49,984 nt of DNA, from positions 1-49,984 of the forward strand of contig NZ_VRZC01000007.1 of assembly GCF_016743215.1 (NCBI RefSeq). The letters run 5' to 3'. Position 1 is the first letter of the stretch; each line of letters begins with the position of its first letter. This document shows positions 35,894 to 46,015 of this stretch, in pieces. The stretch is from Geminocystis sp. GBBB08 (GTDB lineage Bacteria; Cyanobacteriota; Cyanobacteriia; Cyanobacteriales; Cyanobacteriaceae). A program made the translations under genes and the position numbers. The notes beneath the pieces are model-generated. The model ran no database searches and was not told the origin of the DNA. It worked only from the letters and a program-made list of their open reading frames with translations.

Positions 35894-36595
35894 TTAGGCT
35901 TTTACTAAGGTTTGGTCAATCCAATCTAAATCTAATTCCATGAGATGATCAACACACCAATTAGCTTGTCTTTGTAACAAATGGAAAGGATAAGTATTTG
36001 CTACCCCAACTACAGAGATTCCAGCATTTTTTGCGGCTTCGATGCCGGTAGGAGTGTCTTCGATGACTAAACATTCTGATATTTTAAGGGACAAATCAGG
36101 ATTTTGTTGATTTAATTTTTTAATGGCTAGTAAATAGCTACTAGGGTAAGTATTTCCGAATTTTATGTCTTCTCCTGTCACTAGAACATTAAAATATTGT
36201 TTGAGATTCATTCTTTCAAGGAGATATTCTGTGTCTTGTTTAAAATTTTTTGTAATAAGTGCTAGGTATAAATGACGAGTTTGAAGATGAAGGATAAATT
36301 CAATTACTTTGTCATAAATGGGCAGCTGTGACATTTTACTAACAATTTCATGATACGCCTTTGCCTTTTTTTGTACTAATTTATCTAAGTCTTCCTCAGA
36401 GACAATTCTTCCTCTATTTGCCAGTATATCTTTTAAACTAGATCGATCATTTTTTCCTAAACAAAATTGTTGATATTCTTTTCCTGAAGGCAGTAAATTT
36501 TCATTTAATAATAAATCATCGATCAATTGTTGATGTATTCCTTCATCATTAATAATTACGCCATTAAAATCAAATAAAACCGCTTTTAAAACCAT
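35894..36595 (-). CDS. HAD-superfamily hydrolase-like protein with altered DxD motif
   Basis: A 233-residue protein of the beta-phosphoglucomutase/CbbY-like HAD group. The nucleophile D9 lies in LFDFNGVI, so the usual second Asp (DxD) is Asn11. Motif II is LALITKNF (Thr), and motif IV is VIEDTPTGIEAAKNAG with the metal-binding Glu-Asp pair intact. The cap domain (about 15-90) is helical. In characterised phosphatases and mutases the second Asp is the general acid/base, so ordinary hydrolysis may be impaired. The ORF is not otherwise damaged. Substrate unknown. It lies between tRNA-Ala and arsS on the same strand as both. Confidence 0.85.
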   Translation of the reverse strand: MVLKAVLFDFNGVIINDEGIHQQLIDDLLLNENLLPSGKEYQQFCLGKNDRSSLKDILANRGRIVSEEDLDKLVQKKAKAYHEIVSKMSQLPIYDKVIEFILHLQTRHLYLALITKNFKQDTEYLLERMNLKQYFNVLVTGEDIKFGNTYPSSYLLAIKKLNQQNPDLSLKISECLVIEDTPTGIEAAKNAGISVVGVANTYPFHLLQRQANWCVDHLMELDLDWIDQTLVKA

Positions 36596-36664
36596 TATAA
36601 TTTTATTTAAAATTTAATCTTTTTGTTAATTATTATAGCCTAACAATCATTTAATTGTTAATTA

Positions 36665-37663
36665 TTAATTGTTAATTGTTAATGAGCCTCCGCAACTTGA
36701 ACCACTTCCCGCAGTACAACCGTAACAATAATTAGCCGTTTGAATTTCCCCGATTAAATCAAGGTTATTTTGTTCTAAAATTTGAGTTAAAGTAACTTTT
36801 TGTTGTTGCTTATTTAAAGAATAAATGTTTTCCATTTGGTTAAAATCACAGTCATAAATATTCCCTAAATAATCTACTGATAATTGATTACGACACATTA
36901 AAAAAGGTAAAGTAACTTTATTAAAATTAGCCTCTAAAAATTGTAAATAACTATCTTTTATTTGATGTTTTTCTAAATGAAAATTAGCTCTACCGATAGG
37001 TAAATTAGTAATAGTCAATAATTGATTAAATTTAATATTAAAGTTATTTTCTAAATACCGTTTATAATCTTTTTCAAGATTTTGTTGATTAGGGGTTAAA
37101 CTGAAGTTATTATTCTTCGGTAAAGGGGGATTATATACCAAATCAATAATTAAATCTGGATTGATTCCATAGCCTAATTGATTAAGTTTTTGTAAAGCAA
37201 GAATTGATTGACGATAAACTCCATTACCTCTTTGCTTATCAACATTATTTTCTAAATAACAAGGCAAAGAAGCAACAACTCTAACTTTATTTTTGGCAAA
37301 ATATTCAGGTAAATATTCATAACCAGACTCAAAAAAAATGGTTAAATTAGATCTAATTATTATTTGTTTATTATTATTTTTGGCAGCTTCAACCAATTCG
37401 GCAAAACCATAGTGCATTTCTGGTGCACCCCCAGTTAAATCAATGATTTTGATTTGCGGAAAGTTGTTAATAATTGTAACTAATTGTTGACAAATTTCGG
37501 GAGTTAATTCTTCTTTTCGTTTTGGAGAAGCTTCTACATGACAATGATTACACACTAAATTACATTTTCTACCTAAATTTATTTGTAAAACAGTTATTTT
37601 TTCCTTTGGTAAAGAATGACTAATTTTGTCAGTAAAGTTTGTTATTTGATCAGTTGTTACCAT
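36665..37663 (-). CDS. arsS: Arsenosugar biosynthesis radical SAM protein ArsS
   Basis: ArsS is thought to add the 5-deoxyadenosyl group to dimethylarsenite on the way to arsenosugars. The 332-residue protein has C34, C38 and C41 in CNLVCNHC as the radical SAM cluster ligands, the Gly-rich DLTGGAPEM, and a C-terminal DUF3641 region with the cysteine cluster ANYCYGCTAGSGSSCGG. The last residues, SLTINN, and the stop come from a tandem AATTGTT-type repeat. It follows arsM on the same strand (91-base gap), the gene order known from other cyanobacteria. The intergenic gap holds no clear promoter. Confidence 0.95.
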   Translation of the reverse strand: MVTTDQITNFTDKISHSLPKEKITVLQINLGRKCNLVCNHCHVEASPKRKEELTPEICQQLVTIINNFPQIKIIDLTGGAPEMHYGFAELVEAAKNNNKQIIIRSNLTIFFESGYEYLPEYFAKNKVRVVASLPCYLENNVDKQRGNGVYRQSILALQKLNQLGYGINPDLIIDLVYNPPLPKNNNFSLTPNQQNLEKDYKRYLENNFNIKFNQLLTITNLPIGRANFHLEKHQIKDSYLQFLEANFNKVTLPFLMCRNQLSVDYLGNIYDCDFNQMENIYSLNKQQQKVTLTQILEQNNLDLIGEIQTANYCYGCTAGSGSSCGGSLTINN

Positions 37664-37754
37664 TAGTTATTGATAATAATTTTAATTAAAATAGTTCTTG
37701 TCAAAGTTTTAGTCTAAAAAAAAGTGATTTTCAAAAGCAATGCCTACCCTATTT

Positions 37755-38645
37755 TTAACAACAGGATTGTTTTGGAGAACAGCAAGAGTTATTATTAGTT
37801 ATTGCTGTCTTTTCTTTATAGGCTTTTACTGTTAAGGAGCGAAATTCTATACCATTAATTACTTGCCAAGATTTTTGTTGTCGAGCTACTATTTCTACTT
37901 GTTTAAATCCAGCATTTTCAAACATTTTAATAAATTTATCCTCACGAAAAGCACCCGATATACAACCACTCCATAATTCAGGATCATTTATCATTTCTAA
38001 AGGGACATCTTGATCACAAATTATATCAGAAATAACTGCTTTTCCGCCTTTTTTTAAAACTCGATAAATTTCATCAAAAAGTTGTTTTTTATCATCAGGT
38101 TTAACTAAGTTTAAGACACAGTTAGAGACTACTACATCAACAGAATTGTCTTTAATTAAGGTTTCTTCTTTCCGAAGACGTTCGCATTCTGTTTCAAAAG
38201 TGCGTAATTGTTCTAAACTTTTAATAGGGTTATTTTTTAACCATAATTCTACTTGATCTAAAGGTAATTTTAAATCTTGAATTTTACCTTTAATAAAGTG
38301 GGTATTTTGATAACCTAATTTATCGGTAATTTCTTGCTGATATTTACGAGCTAAGTTTAACATTTCCTCATTAAAATCAACACCAAAAACTTGTCCATTT
38401 TTACCGATTTTTTGAGCAATAATATAACAATTTTTTCCTGCCCCTGAGCCTAAATCAACAACTATTTCACCTTCATTTACATATTTTGTAGTATCTCCAC
38501 ATCCATAATCTTTTGCTATAATTTCATCAGGGATAATTTGCAAATATTTAGTATCATATTCCGTTGGGCAACATAAACTTGCTTCATGATTTTTTGCTCC
38601 TTTTTCATATCTTTCTAATACGGATTTTTCAAGATCGTAACTCAT
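37755..38645 (-). CDS. arsM: Arsenite S-adenosylmethyltransferase ArsM
   Basis: ArsM methylates arsenite to mono-, di- and trimethylated species. The 296-residue enzyme has the SAM motif VVDLGSGAGKNCYI (about 62-75) and the three arsenic-binding cysteines of the family at C49 (YGCGD), C176 (SNCVLNL) and C228 (SGCISGAF). Extra cysteines lie at 25-26 and in a C-terminal tail of CCS and CC pairs (288-289 and 295-296), as often seen in ArsM. With arsS downstream it forms an arsenosugar module. No arsR or arsenic-responsive operator is evident upstream (220-base gap). Function is firmly supported by family. Confidence 0.96.
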   Translation of the reverse strand: MSYDLEKSVLERYEKGAKNHEASLCCPTEYDTKYLQIIPDEIIAKDYGCGDTTKYVNEGEIVVDLGSGAGKNCYIIAQKIGKNGQVFGVDFNEEMLNLARKYQQEITDKLGYQNTHFIKGKIQDLKLPLDQVELWLKNNPIKSLEQLRTFETECERLRKEETLIKDNSVDVVVSNCVLNLVKPDDKKQLFDEIYRVLKKGGKAVISDIICDQDVPLEMINDPELWSGCISGAFREDKFIKMFENAGFKQVEIVARQQKSWQVINGIEFRSLTVKAYKEKTAITNNNSCCSPKQSCC

Positions 38646-38866
38646 ATGAATTTAATTTTTATTTTAAATAATTAAGAGAATAAGTTTAATTTTAAGGGCT
38701 AATTTTTTATAGTTGATTAGACATCAAGTATAGTGAGAAAATTTAGAGAGAAATTCCTGACTACAAGCTACTTAAAAATATTTGGTTCTCAAAGTCTATT
38801 GTTAATTAATTTATTAAAGCTAGTTTACCTGAAATTTAGCTGAAATAACCTGAAATTTACTAATCA

Positions 38867-39721
38867 ATGATGATGATTGAGCCACAAAAAGTTAAAATAA
38901 TTAAGATCAAATTAAGAAATGTAAAGTCTATGGATGAAATTCCAGTCGCTTTGAGGGAAGCAAAAAAATCTGTGGTTAAATCAAATTCTATAGCCATACA
39001 TATAGTTAATATAATTATTATCGCCACTACCATAGGGTTATTAACATTGGTTGTACTTTTTTTTTACCGAAATCCTGAGTCACCACAAATTAAGAATAAA
39101 AATTCTGTCAGTGAAACTCCCAATAATAGCAATAGCCCGATAACAATACCCGATAATTCCCTTTCAACAGAGAATAGTGAGGGAAAAAGACTTGATAATA
39201 TTTTAGGACATTTACCCTATAAACAAGCTCCTCAAAGTGAATTAAAATCCATCACCAGTGACGGAAGTATTAAGTTAAGGCAAAAAGCGGCTGATAAGTT
39301 TTTACAAATGCAACGGGATGCAAGGACACAAGGTGTCATTCTAACTCCTATTTCAGGATTTCGCTCTGTTAAAGACCAAGAATATCTTTTTTTTAAGGTA
39401 AAAGAACAACGAAAACAAGTAACATCAAAAAGAGCCGAAGTAAGTGCTCCTCCGGGTTATAGTGAGCACCATACTGGTTATGCTCTGGATATTGGTGATG
39501 GTAATGTTCCTGCAACTAATTTAAATACTAATTTTGAAAACACTGCCGCTTATAAATGGTTAAAAGAAAATGCACCCCAGTATAGTTTTGAGTTATCTTT
39601 TCCCCAAGATAATTTACAGGGTATCAGTTATGAGCCTTGGCATTGGCGCTTTGTAGGAGATACTGATAGTTTAGAAACTTTTTATCAATCACGTCAACTT
39701 ACGACTAAAATTAACCGTTGA
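38867..39721 (+). CDS. VanY-type D-alanyl-D-alanine carboxypeptidase
   Basis: A 284-residue membrane-anchored peptidase of the M15B (VanY/DdcY) type. A basic N-terminus is followed by a transmembrane segment (about 45-66) and a Pro/Ser/Asn-rich linker to about 105. The zinc site is seen as S199-E-H201-H-T-G204-Y-A206-L-D208 (SxHxxGxAxD) and EPWHWR (H259). It should trim the D-Ala-D-Ala end of peptidoglycan stems outside the membrane. Whether it affects vancomycin susceptibility is not shown by the sequence. The start is ATG at 38867. Confidence 0.92.
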   Translation: MMMIEPQKVKIIKIKLRNVKSMDEIPVALREAKKSVVKSNSIAIHIVNIIIIATTIGLLTLVVLFFYRNPESPQIKNKNSVSETPNNSNSPITIPDNSLSTENSEGKRLDNILGHLPYKQAPQSELKSITSDGSIKLRQKAADKFLQMQRDARTQGVILTPISGFRSVKDQEYLFFKVKEQRKQVTSKRAEVSAPPGYSEHHTGYALDIGDGNVPATNLNTNFENTAAYKWLKENAPQYSFELSFPQDNLQGISYEPWHWRFVGDTDSLETFYQSRQLTTKINR

Positions 39722-39914
39722 CAATATCTGTACAGTAACAAATTAAATAGCGTGATAACAAATTAGTGTCATCAGAAAATAAGACTCTTCAAATTTGAGT
39801 AAGAATTGAGTAAACTTAATAAATTCAAGATTTTTGCATCAAATTTGCATCAATTATGATAATTATCATAAGTCAAAGGAGTGAACCCTAATCAAAACAA
39901 GTAATGTAAAGAAA

Positions 39915-39988
39915 CGGGACTGACGGGACTCGAACCCGCGACCTTCCGCGTGACAGGCGGACGCTCTAACCAGCTGAGCTACAATCCC
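39915..39988 (-). tRNA. tRNA-Asp (anticodon GTC)
   Basis: The 74-nt minus-strand sequence folds as a cloverleaf: acceptor GGGATTG pairing with CAGTCCC (one G-U), D arm TAGCTCAGCTGGTTAGAGC, anticodon stem TCCGC/GCGGA with loop CTGTCAC (anticodon GTC), and T loop TTCGAGT. Discriminator G73; CCA not encoded. Confidence 0.96.
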
Positions 39989-40215
39989 ATTTGATTTGAC
40001 TCACATATTCGATGATAACAAATATTAAAAAAAAAGTCAATATAAACGGACAATTTGTTCAGATATGGGGCAAAAAAAAGAGAATAAATTAAAACCGATT
40101 AAATTTTACTCTCAAGAAAAGAGGGAAAAGTAGGCAAATCTTGACTTTTAATTGGTTAAAAATACTCTTATTGCTACAATAACCACTTAGTTCTATCGAT
40201 AGTAGAGTAAATTTT

Positions 40216-41421
40216 ATGAGTCGTGCTAATAAAGTAGTTTTAGCGTATTCTGGGGGAGTTGATACCTCTGTTTGTATTCCTTATTTAATGAAAGAATGGG
40301 GTGTTAAGGAAGTAATCACCCTAGCGGCGGATTTAGGACAAGGAGAAGAATTAGGTCCTATTCAAGCAAAAGCATTAAAATGTGGTGCTGTAGAGTCCTT
40401 GGTGGCGGATGCAACGGAAGAATTTGTCATTAATTATGCTTTTCCTGCTATTAAAGCTAATGCGTTATATGAAAATCGTTATCCCCTTTCTACGGCGTTA
40501 GCTCGTCCTTTAATTGCTAAATTGTTGGTAGAAGCCGCTGAAAAATACGGTGCTGATGCAGTAGCCCACGGTTGTACTGGCAAAGGAAATGATCAAGTTC
40601 GTTTTGATGTTGGTATTACGGCCTTAAACCCTAACATTAAAATTTTAGCCCCTGCTAGAGAATGGGGTATGAGTCGGGAAGAAGCGATTTCCTACGGTGA
40701 AAAATTTGGTATTGAAGCACCTGTTAAAAAATCTTCTCCTTTTAGTATTGATCGCAACTTATTAGGCCGTAGTATTGAAGCAGGACCTTTGGAAGATCCT
40801 ATGACTGAGCCTCCAGAAGAAGTTTATGCTTTAACTAAATCCATTGTAGATGCCCCTAATGAGCCTGAATATGTAGAAATTACTTTTGAAAAAGGCATCC
40901 CTGTCGCCGTTAATGGTGAGGGTTTATCCCCTGTTGCTTTGGTTACTAAAATTAACGAAATTGCTGGTAATCATGGTTTTGGTCGAATTGACATGATCGA
41001 AAATCGAGTAGTAGGGATTAAATCAAGAGAAATTTATGAAGCGCCAGCTTTATTAGTGTTAATCAAAGCCCATGAGGATTTAGAAAGCCTAACTTTAACC
41101 AGTGATGTTACCCATTATAAAAGAGGTCATGTAGATGAGATGTATAGTCGTTTAATCTATGAAGGTTTATGGTATAACCCCCTTAAAACGGCTTTAGATG
41201 CTTTTATTGATGAAACTCAAAAACGAGTTAGTGGCACGGTTAGAATTAAATTCTTTAAAGGTAACGCTACTGTAGTAGGAAGAAGATCAGATTATTCTTT
41301 ATATAGTCCTGATTTATCTACCTATGGCGGGGATGATCAATTTGATCATAAAGCAGCAGAAGGATTTATTTATATTTGGGGATTATCTACTAGAGTTTGG
41401 GCTGAAAAAAACAGATCTTAA
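40216..41421 (+). CDS. argG: Argininosuccinate synthase
   Basis: ArgG joins citrulline and aspartate, using ATP, in arginine synthesis. The 401-residue protein is of normal length, with the PP-loop [10 protein letters not shown] (about residues 10-19), the citrulline-binding [10 protein letters not shown] and the C-terminal oligomerisation helix region. Full and undisturbed. It stands alone between tRNA-Asp (on the other strand) and the prohibitin gene, and there is no argF or argH nearby. No regulatory site is evident. Confidence 0.98.
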   Translation: MSRANKVVLAYSGGVDTSVCIPYLMKEWGVKEVITLAADLGQGEELGPIQAKALKCGAVESLVADATEEFVINYAFPAIKANALYENRYPLSTALARPLIAKLLVEAAEKYGADAVAHGCTGKGNDQVRFDVGITALNPNIKILAPAREWGMSREEAISYGEKFGIEAPVKKSSPFSIDRNLLGRSIEAGPLEDPMTEPPEEVYALTKSIVDAPNEPEYVEITFEKGIPVAVNGEGLSPVALVTKINEIAGNHGFGRIDMIENRVVGIKSREIYEAPALLVLIKAHEDLESLTLTSDVTHYKRGHVDEMYSRLIYEGLWYNPLKTALDAFIDETQKRVSGTVRIKFFKGNATVVGRRSDYSLYSPDLSTYGGDDQFDHKAAEGFIYIWGLSTRVWAEKNRS

Positions 41422-41594
41422 ATAATTAGGAATGAGAATGAGGAATGAAGAATTTAAAAAGTATAAAATAATAATACATAATCTTCTCCTCTTCTGTGTT
41501 CCTTTCTTCCCCTTATCTTGTTCTAATGAAAAAATGAAACTCAGGTAATGTTAGAATTAATCTATATTTATCGAACTTTTAGGAGTTTAAACAA

Positions 41595-42443
41595 TTGGAT
41601 CGTCAACCAACAGCCAGTATCTCTAATTTGATTGCTGGGATTTTAGCCGCTTTACTGGTATTCGTAGGTTTTAATTCTTTCATTATTATTAATCCTGGAC
41701 AAGCTGGAGTCTTGAGTATTTTAGGAAAAGCTCAAGATAGTGTATTATTAGAGGGTATTCACTTCAAACCGCCTCTCGTCTCTAACGTTGATGTTTATGA
41801 TGTAACTGTCCAGAAATTTGCTGTCCCGGCTCAAAGTTCAACAAAGGATTTACAAGATTTATCGGCTAGTTTTGCCATTAATTTCCGTCTTGATCCTTTA
41901 AAAGTGGTAGAAATAAGAAGAACCCAAGGAACTTTACAAAATATTGTTGCTAAAATTATTGCACCCCAAACTCAAGAATCTTTTAAAGTTGCGGCGGCTA
42001 AACGTACTGTAGAAGAAGCGATTACAAAGCGTACAGAATTAAAAGATGACTTTGATAATGCTCTGATTACTCGTCTTGAAAAATACGGTATTCTTGTTTT
42101 AGATACCAGTGTCGTGGATTTAGCTTTTTCTCCTGAATTTGCTAGGGCTGTAGAAGAAAAACAAATCGCTGAACAACGGGCTCAACGTGCGGTTTATATA
42201 GCTCAAGAAGCTGAACAACAAGCTCAAGCTGATATTAATCGTGCTAGGGGTAGAGCCGAAGCTCAAAGATTACTTGCCGAAACTCTTAGTAATCAAGGTG
42301 GTGCTTTAGTGTTACAGAAAGAGGCGATCGAAGCATGGAGAGAAGGTGGGGCGCAAATGCCGAAAGTATTAGTTACTAACGGTGCTGCCAGTAATGGGGG
42401 GAATGTGCCGTTTATCTTTAATCTCAGTGATATGGAAAAATAA
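41595..42443 (+). CDS. Prohibitin family (SPFH/Band 7) protein
   Basis: A 282-residue protein with an N-terminal membrane segment (about 12-32), an SPFH/prohibitin domain (about 30-190) and a coiled-coil tail with EEKQIAEQRAQRAVYIAQEA and following repeats. It resembles Synechocystis prohibitin Slr1106. Such proteins form ring complexes that act as membrane scaffolds, often with FtsH proteases. The start is TTG at 41595, supported by AGGAG (41581-41585) at 9 bases. Confidence 0.9.
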   Translation: MDRQPTASISNLIAGILAALLVFVGFNSFIIINPGQAGVLSILGKAQDSVLLEGIHFKPPLVSNVDVYDVTVQKFAVPAQSSTKDLQDLSASFAINFRLDPLKVVEIRRTQGTLQNIVAKIIAPQTQESFKVAAAKRTVEEAITKRTELKDDFDNALITRLEKYGILVLDTSVVDLAFSPEFARAVEEKQIAEQRAQRAVYIAQEAEQQAQADINRARGRAEAQRLLAETLSNQGGALVLQKEAIEAWREGGAQMPKVLVTNGAASNGGNVPFIFNLSDMEK

Positions 42444-42491
42444 TTTAGAATTTAGAATGAAGATTTTACTAGCTTTCAGTGGTTAGCTTTC

Positions 42492-42581
42492 AGCTTTCAG
42501 TGGTCAGCTTTGAGGTATAGTAAGATTTACAGATTTATTTTTTAATCTTTAATTCTTAGCCAATGATTTAGGATTGCTATA
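42492..42581 (+). repeat. 90-bp dispersed repeat, copy B
   Basis: Identical in length to and in opposite orientation from 15727-15816, with four mismatches. It is preceded by shorter CAGCTTTCAGTGG-type repeats and runs to within 7 bases of the DUF1823 gene start codon, so that gene has a repeat-derived leader. Confidence 0.85.
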
Positions 42582-42588
42582 CCTTATT

Positions 42589-42960
42589 ATGTTCAATAAT
42601 TTACCTCCTCTTAATGATGAAACTATTTGGCAAATAATTAACGAAAAATTAGAAAATGATATTGTTAATCAATTAGTGTGGTATTATTTGGGTTATCGTT
42701 ATGATTTTGTTAAGGAAAAATGGGATCTTTCTCAAGTAGAACAATCTTGGGCAGAAGAATATCCAGAACCACCAGATTTTATTGCCCATCGTCCTCCTAA
42801 TGTCAAGTTAACTCGTTCTATTCCTCCTGAAAATAAACAACTATTAAAAGAAGAATTGGGTTTTAAGGGTTATAAAATAGGTGAATTTGGACCACCTCAA
42901 ACTCGTCGAGCAACTATAGCGAATTGGTTATTAGGCTATCGGAAAATTAATAATTTATAA
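42589..42960 (+). CDS. DUF1823 family protein
   Basis: A 123-residue cyanobacterial protein of the DUF1823 type, with PPDFIAHRPPNVKLTRSIPP, ENKQLLKEELGFKGYKIGEF and TRRATIANWLL as conserved segments. I start it at the ATG at 42589 (MFNNLPPLND); an in-frame TTG at 42574 lies inside a dispersed repeat and is unlikely to be used. Function unknown. It is followed after 40 bases by the HIT gene on the same strand. Confidence 0.88.
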   Translation: MFNNLPPLNDETIWQIINEKLENDIVNQLVWYYLGYRYDFVKEKWDLSQVEQSWAEEYPEPPDFIAHRPPNVKLTRSIPPENKQLLKEELGFKGYKIGEFGPPQTRRATIANWLLGYRKINNL

Positions 42961-42997
42961 TGATTTATTCGTTAAATAAATACTGCTAACAATTTAA

Positions 42998-43342
<345 letters not shown>

Positions 43343-43349
43343 GTAATGG

Positions 43350-44177
43350 CTAGTTTTTAAGATCAGGTAGGGATTTTTTGAAGAGGTATAACCAGATTAA
43401 ACCAAATAGACCAAAAGCGATCGCACTTAAACTAACTACTTGAGCAGTGCGCAAAAACCCAATCATTAAACTATCCGTTCTAAAACCTTCTATCCAAACT
43501 CTACCAAGACTATAAGTAATTAAATACACTAAAAATATAGTACCATTTTTTAATTTATTATTATGTTTCAGACTCCAAAAAAATAAGGTAATTAATAAAA
43601 TAAAAACCCCGATATTCCATAAAGATTCATATAAAAAAGTAGGGTGAAAATACTCAAAATTTATATACTCAAAAGGTCGATTTTGTGGGGGAATATATAA
43701 CTTCCAAGGTAAATTTGTCGGTCTTCCAAAGGCTTCCGAATTGAAAAAATTTCCCCATCTACCAATAGCTTGTCCTAAAATTAAAGAAGGTGCAATAACA
43801 TCACTTAATTGCCAAAAAGATTGACGATTTATCTTAGCAAAAATTAAAGCGGCAATAACACCACCAATAATAGCCCCATGAATAGCAATTCCTCCTTGCC
43901 AAATAGCAATTATATCTTGAGGATGTTGGGCATAATTTTCCCACTCAAATAAGACATAATAAATTCTAGCAGTAGGAATAGCACCGATAACTAACCAAAT
44001 AACTAAATCACCAATTAAATCAGGATTTATGTTACGATATTCTCCTAATTTTTGAGCAATAATAACACCGATTAACACTGCCGAAGCAATTAAAAATCCA
44101 TACCATCTTAAACTTATCGGACCAATTTCAAATAAAATAGGCCCTGGAGATTGAAATTGAAAAGCAAAAAGAGTCAT
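43350..44177 (-). CDS. lgt: Prolipoprotein diacylglyceryl transferase
   Basis: Lgt transfers diacylglycerol from phosphatidylglycerol to the lipobox cysteine of prolipoproteins. The 275-residue protein has about seven hydrophobic segments, the signature [13 protein letters not shown] near residue 139, [12 protein letters not shown] with the catalytic His-Gly region, and an Arg-rich end segment. Complete. Convergent with the HIT gene. A repeat element (44248-44391) separates it from the divergent flavoprotein gene. Confidence 0.97.
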   Translation of the reverse strand: MTLFAFQFQSPGPILFEIGPISLRWYGFLIASAVLIGVIIAQKLGEYRNINPDLIGDLVIWLVIGAIPTARIYYVLFEWENYAQHPQDIIAIWQGGIAIHGAIIGGVIAALIFAKINRQSFWQLSDVIAPSLILGQAIGRWGNFFNSEAFGRPTNLPWKLYIPPQNRPFEYINFEYFHPTFLYESLWNIGVFILLITLFFWSLKHNNKLKNGTIFLVYLITYSLGRVWIEGFRTDSLMIGFLRTAQVVSLSAIAFGLFGLIWLYLFKKSLPDLKN

Positions 44178-44247
44178 AATTTATTTTTCAAGGTTTATTA
44201 TCGCAATTATCTTTTTTACCTTAAAAGGCTTACTAAACAGAGTAGCT

Positions 44248-44391
44248 ATAAGTAGGTAAGTAAAATTAATTGTGGATTTTATTTTTCCCAAGCCTTTGAC
44301 AACAATGCACGGCAAGGTAAGGGGTTTAAACCCCTTGTTACCCCTTGTTACCCATTGCCTATATACAATTAATTTTGCCCAAGTACTTATC
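44248..44391. repeat. MITE-like dispersed element, copy 2
   Basis: A 144-bp unit with terminal inverted repeats: ATAAGTAGGTAAGTAAAATT at the left end matches the reverse complement of the right end with a few mismatches, and the AAAATTAATTGT core is perfect. Inside is the palindrome AAGGGGTTTAAACCCCTT. It shares block order with 13822-13946. A 70-codon minus-strand frame through it is an artefact of the repeat. Confidence 0.7.
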
Positions 44392-44410
44392 AACTATAAA
44401 TTATCAATAA

Positions 44411-45637
44411 ATGACAGATTATTCTGATGTTATCATTATCGGCGGTGGTGCTGCGGGTTTTTTCGGGGCGATTAATTGTGGGATACATAATCCTAACCTC
44501 AAGATTACAATTTTAGAAGCAACAAATCAAGTATTAACCAAAGTGAAAATTTCTGGGGGGGGAAGGTGTAACGTTACCCATAATTGTTTTAACCCTAGGG
44601 AATTGGTGAATAACTATCCTCGTGGGGAGAAAGAATTAAGAGGGGCTTTTTCTCGGTTTCAACCCCAAGATACCATTAAGTGGTTTGAAAGTCGGGGAGT
44701 AAAATTAAAAACTGAAGAAGATGGAAGAATTTTTCCTATCACTGATGATTCTCAAACTATTATTGATTGTCTAGTAAAAACTGCACAACAATTAGGAATC
44801 AAAATTTTAACCAAAACTCCTGTCAAAGAAATTAATAAATCAGAATTAGGTTTTAATTTAATCCTAAAATCAGGTAATATTTTGACAACAAAATCAGTTT
44901 TAATAGCAACAGGAAGTAACCCTTTAGGTTATGAATGGGCAAAAAAATTAGGTCATTCCATACAATCTCCTACCCCCTCTTTATTTACCTTTAAAATTAA
45001 AGATCAAAGAATCGAAAATTTAGCAGGAATTAGTTTTAATAATATACATTTAGAACTCAGAATTAAACAGAGTAAAAAACTAGAACAAAAGGGAGCATTA
45101 TTAATAACTCATTGGGGTATAAGTGGACCAGCTGTCTTAAAATTATCTGCATGGGGTGCTAGAATTTTACATGAAAATAACTATAATTTACCCTTAATTA
45201 TTAACTGGCTTCCTGAGTATAATTTAGAATCTATAAAGCCAGAATTAAATAAGATAAAAGATTCTGTATCTAAACAAAAAGTTATTAATTTTAATCAATT
45301 TAATCTACCGAAAAGATTCTGGCAAAGTTTGGTTAATTATAGCTTAAGTAATGGGGATAAAATTTGGGCAGAAATGACTAAAAAAGAGATAGAAAAACTA
45401 GCAATAGAAATAACTAGAGGAGAATATTTTATTCAAGGAAAAGGAATATTTAAAGATGAATTTGTGACTTGTGGAGGAGTTACCTTAAAAGAGATAGATT
45501 TTAAAACAATGATGAGTAAAATTTGTCCTCATTTATATTTTGCAGGAGAGATTTTAGACATTGATGGAGTAACGGGAGGATTTAATTTTCAAAATGCTTG
45601 GACTACTGGTTATTTAGCGGGAATAGCCATAAGATAA
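44411..45637 (+). CDS. HI0933-type NAD(P)/FAD-dependent oxidoreductase
   Basis: A 408-residue flavoprotein of the HI0933/BaiN-like family. The FAD motif is VIIIGGGAAGFFGAI (about 7-21), followed by the conserved KVKISGGGRCNVTH (about 46-59), and FAGEILDIDGVTGGFNFQNA near the C-terminus. Family members are commonly annotated aminoacetone oxidase or dehydrogenase-like, but the natural substrate is not established. Complete. The stop codon is directly followed by the 23-nt repeat (45637-45659). Confidence 0.92.
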   Translation: MTDYSDVIIIGGGAAGFFGAINCGIHNPNLKITILEATNQVLTKVKISGGGRCNVTHNCFNPRELVNNYPRGEKELRGAFSRFQPQDTIKWFESRGVKLKTEEDGRIFPITDDSQTIIDCLVKTAQQLGIKILTKTPVKEINKSELGFNLILKSGNILTTKSVLIATGSNPLGYEWAKKLGHSIQSPTPSLFTFKIKDQRIENLAGISFNNIHLELRIKQSKKLEQKGALLITHWGISGPAVLKLSAWGARILHENNYNLPLIINWLPEYNLESIKPELNKIKDSVSKQKVINFNQFNLPKRFWQSLVNYSLSNGDKIWAEMTKKEIEKLAIEITRGEYFIQGKGIFKDEFVTCGGVTLKEIDFKTMMSKICPHLYFAGEILDIDGVTGGFNFQNAWTTGYLAGIAIR

Positions 45638-45659
45638 AGTAAGGTGATGCACCGCCCAC
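45637..45659 (+). repeat. 23-nt post-stop repeat, copy 2
   Basis: Identical to 5686-5708. It overlaps the last base of the flavoprotein stop codon, as the first copy lies directly after the radical SAM gene stop. Confidence 0.6.
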
Positions 45660-45731
45660 AAATCATACCTAAGATAAGAGTGAAGGGGTGAAATACGAAA
45701 CTATTTTTTATAATTAAAGTAAGAATAAATC

Positions 45732-45773
45732 ATGAAAATTTATTTAGATACTAGCGTATATAAAAGCCATTAA
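45732..45773 (+). pseudogene. PIN-domain toxin start fragment
   Basis: An ATG at 45732 begins MKIYLDTSVYKSH and stops. MKIYLDTSV is the typical beginning of a PIN-domain ribonuclease toxin (the Asp is the first catalytic carboxylate), but nothing of the rest of the domain follows. A truncated remnant. Confidence 0.5.
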
Positions 45774-45802
45774 TCCCATAGATTTTATACAGGAATTAGA
45801 CA

Positions 45803-46015
45803 ATGAAAATTAATCTTAACACAGATCAAGAAATTATCGAAGAAGCATTTAACGTCTTAATTGATCATTTAGACGTGGTAAAAGTGATGCGTTTTTGAGA
45901 AATTTGTCACTTAGGACAAGGTGATTATTCTCATATTAAAAAGCAACTATTTAAAGATGAAACCGTAGATAGTCTTTATGATAAAATCAAAGCCTTTGAA
46001 AACAACCATGATTGA
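45803..46015 (+). pseudogene. Antitoxin-like small gene with in-frame UGA
   Basis: The frame from the ATG at 45803 reads MKINLNTDQEIIEEAFNVL, then IDHLDVVKVMRF, TGA (45896-45898), then EICHLGQGDYSHIKKQLFKD and on to a stop at 46015. The TGA most simply replaces TGG (Trp). Without it the product would be 70 residues, of a type found beside DUF4926 or PIN genes. It overlaps the DUF4926 fragment by 8 bases. Identity as an antitoxin is inferred from size and setting. Confidence 0.5.

Noticed and set aside
44181-44393. 70-codon minus-strand ORF upstream of lgt
   Set aside because: It runs through the MITE-like element at 44248-44391, has no protein-like composition and no ribosome-binding site.
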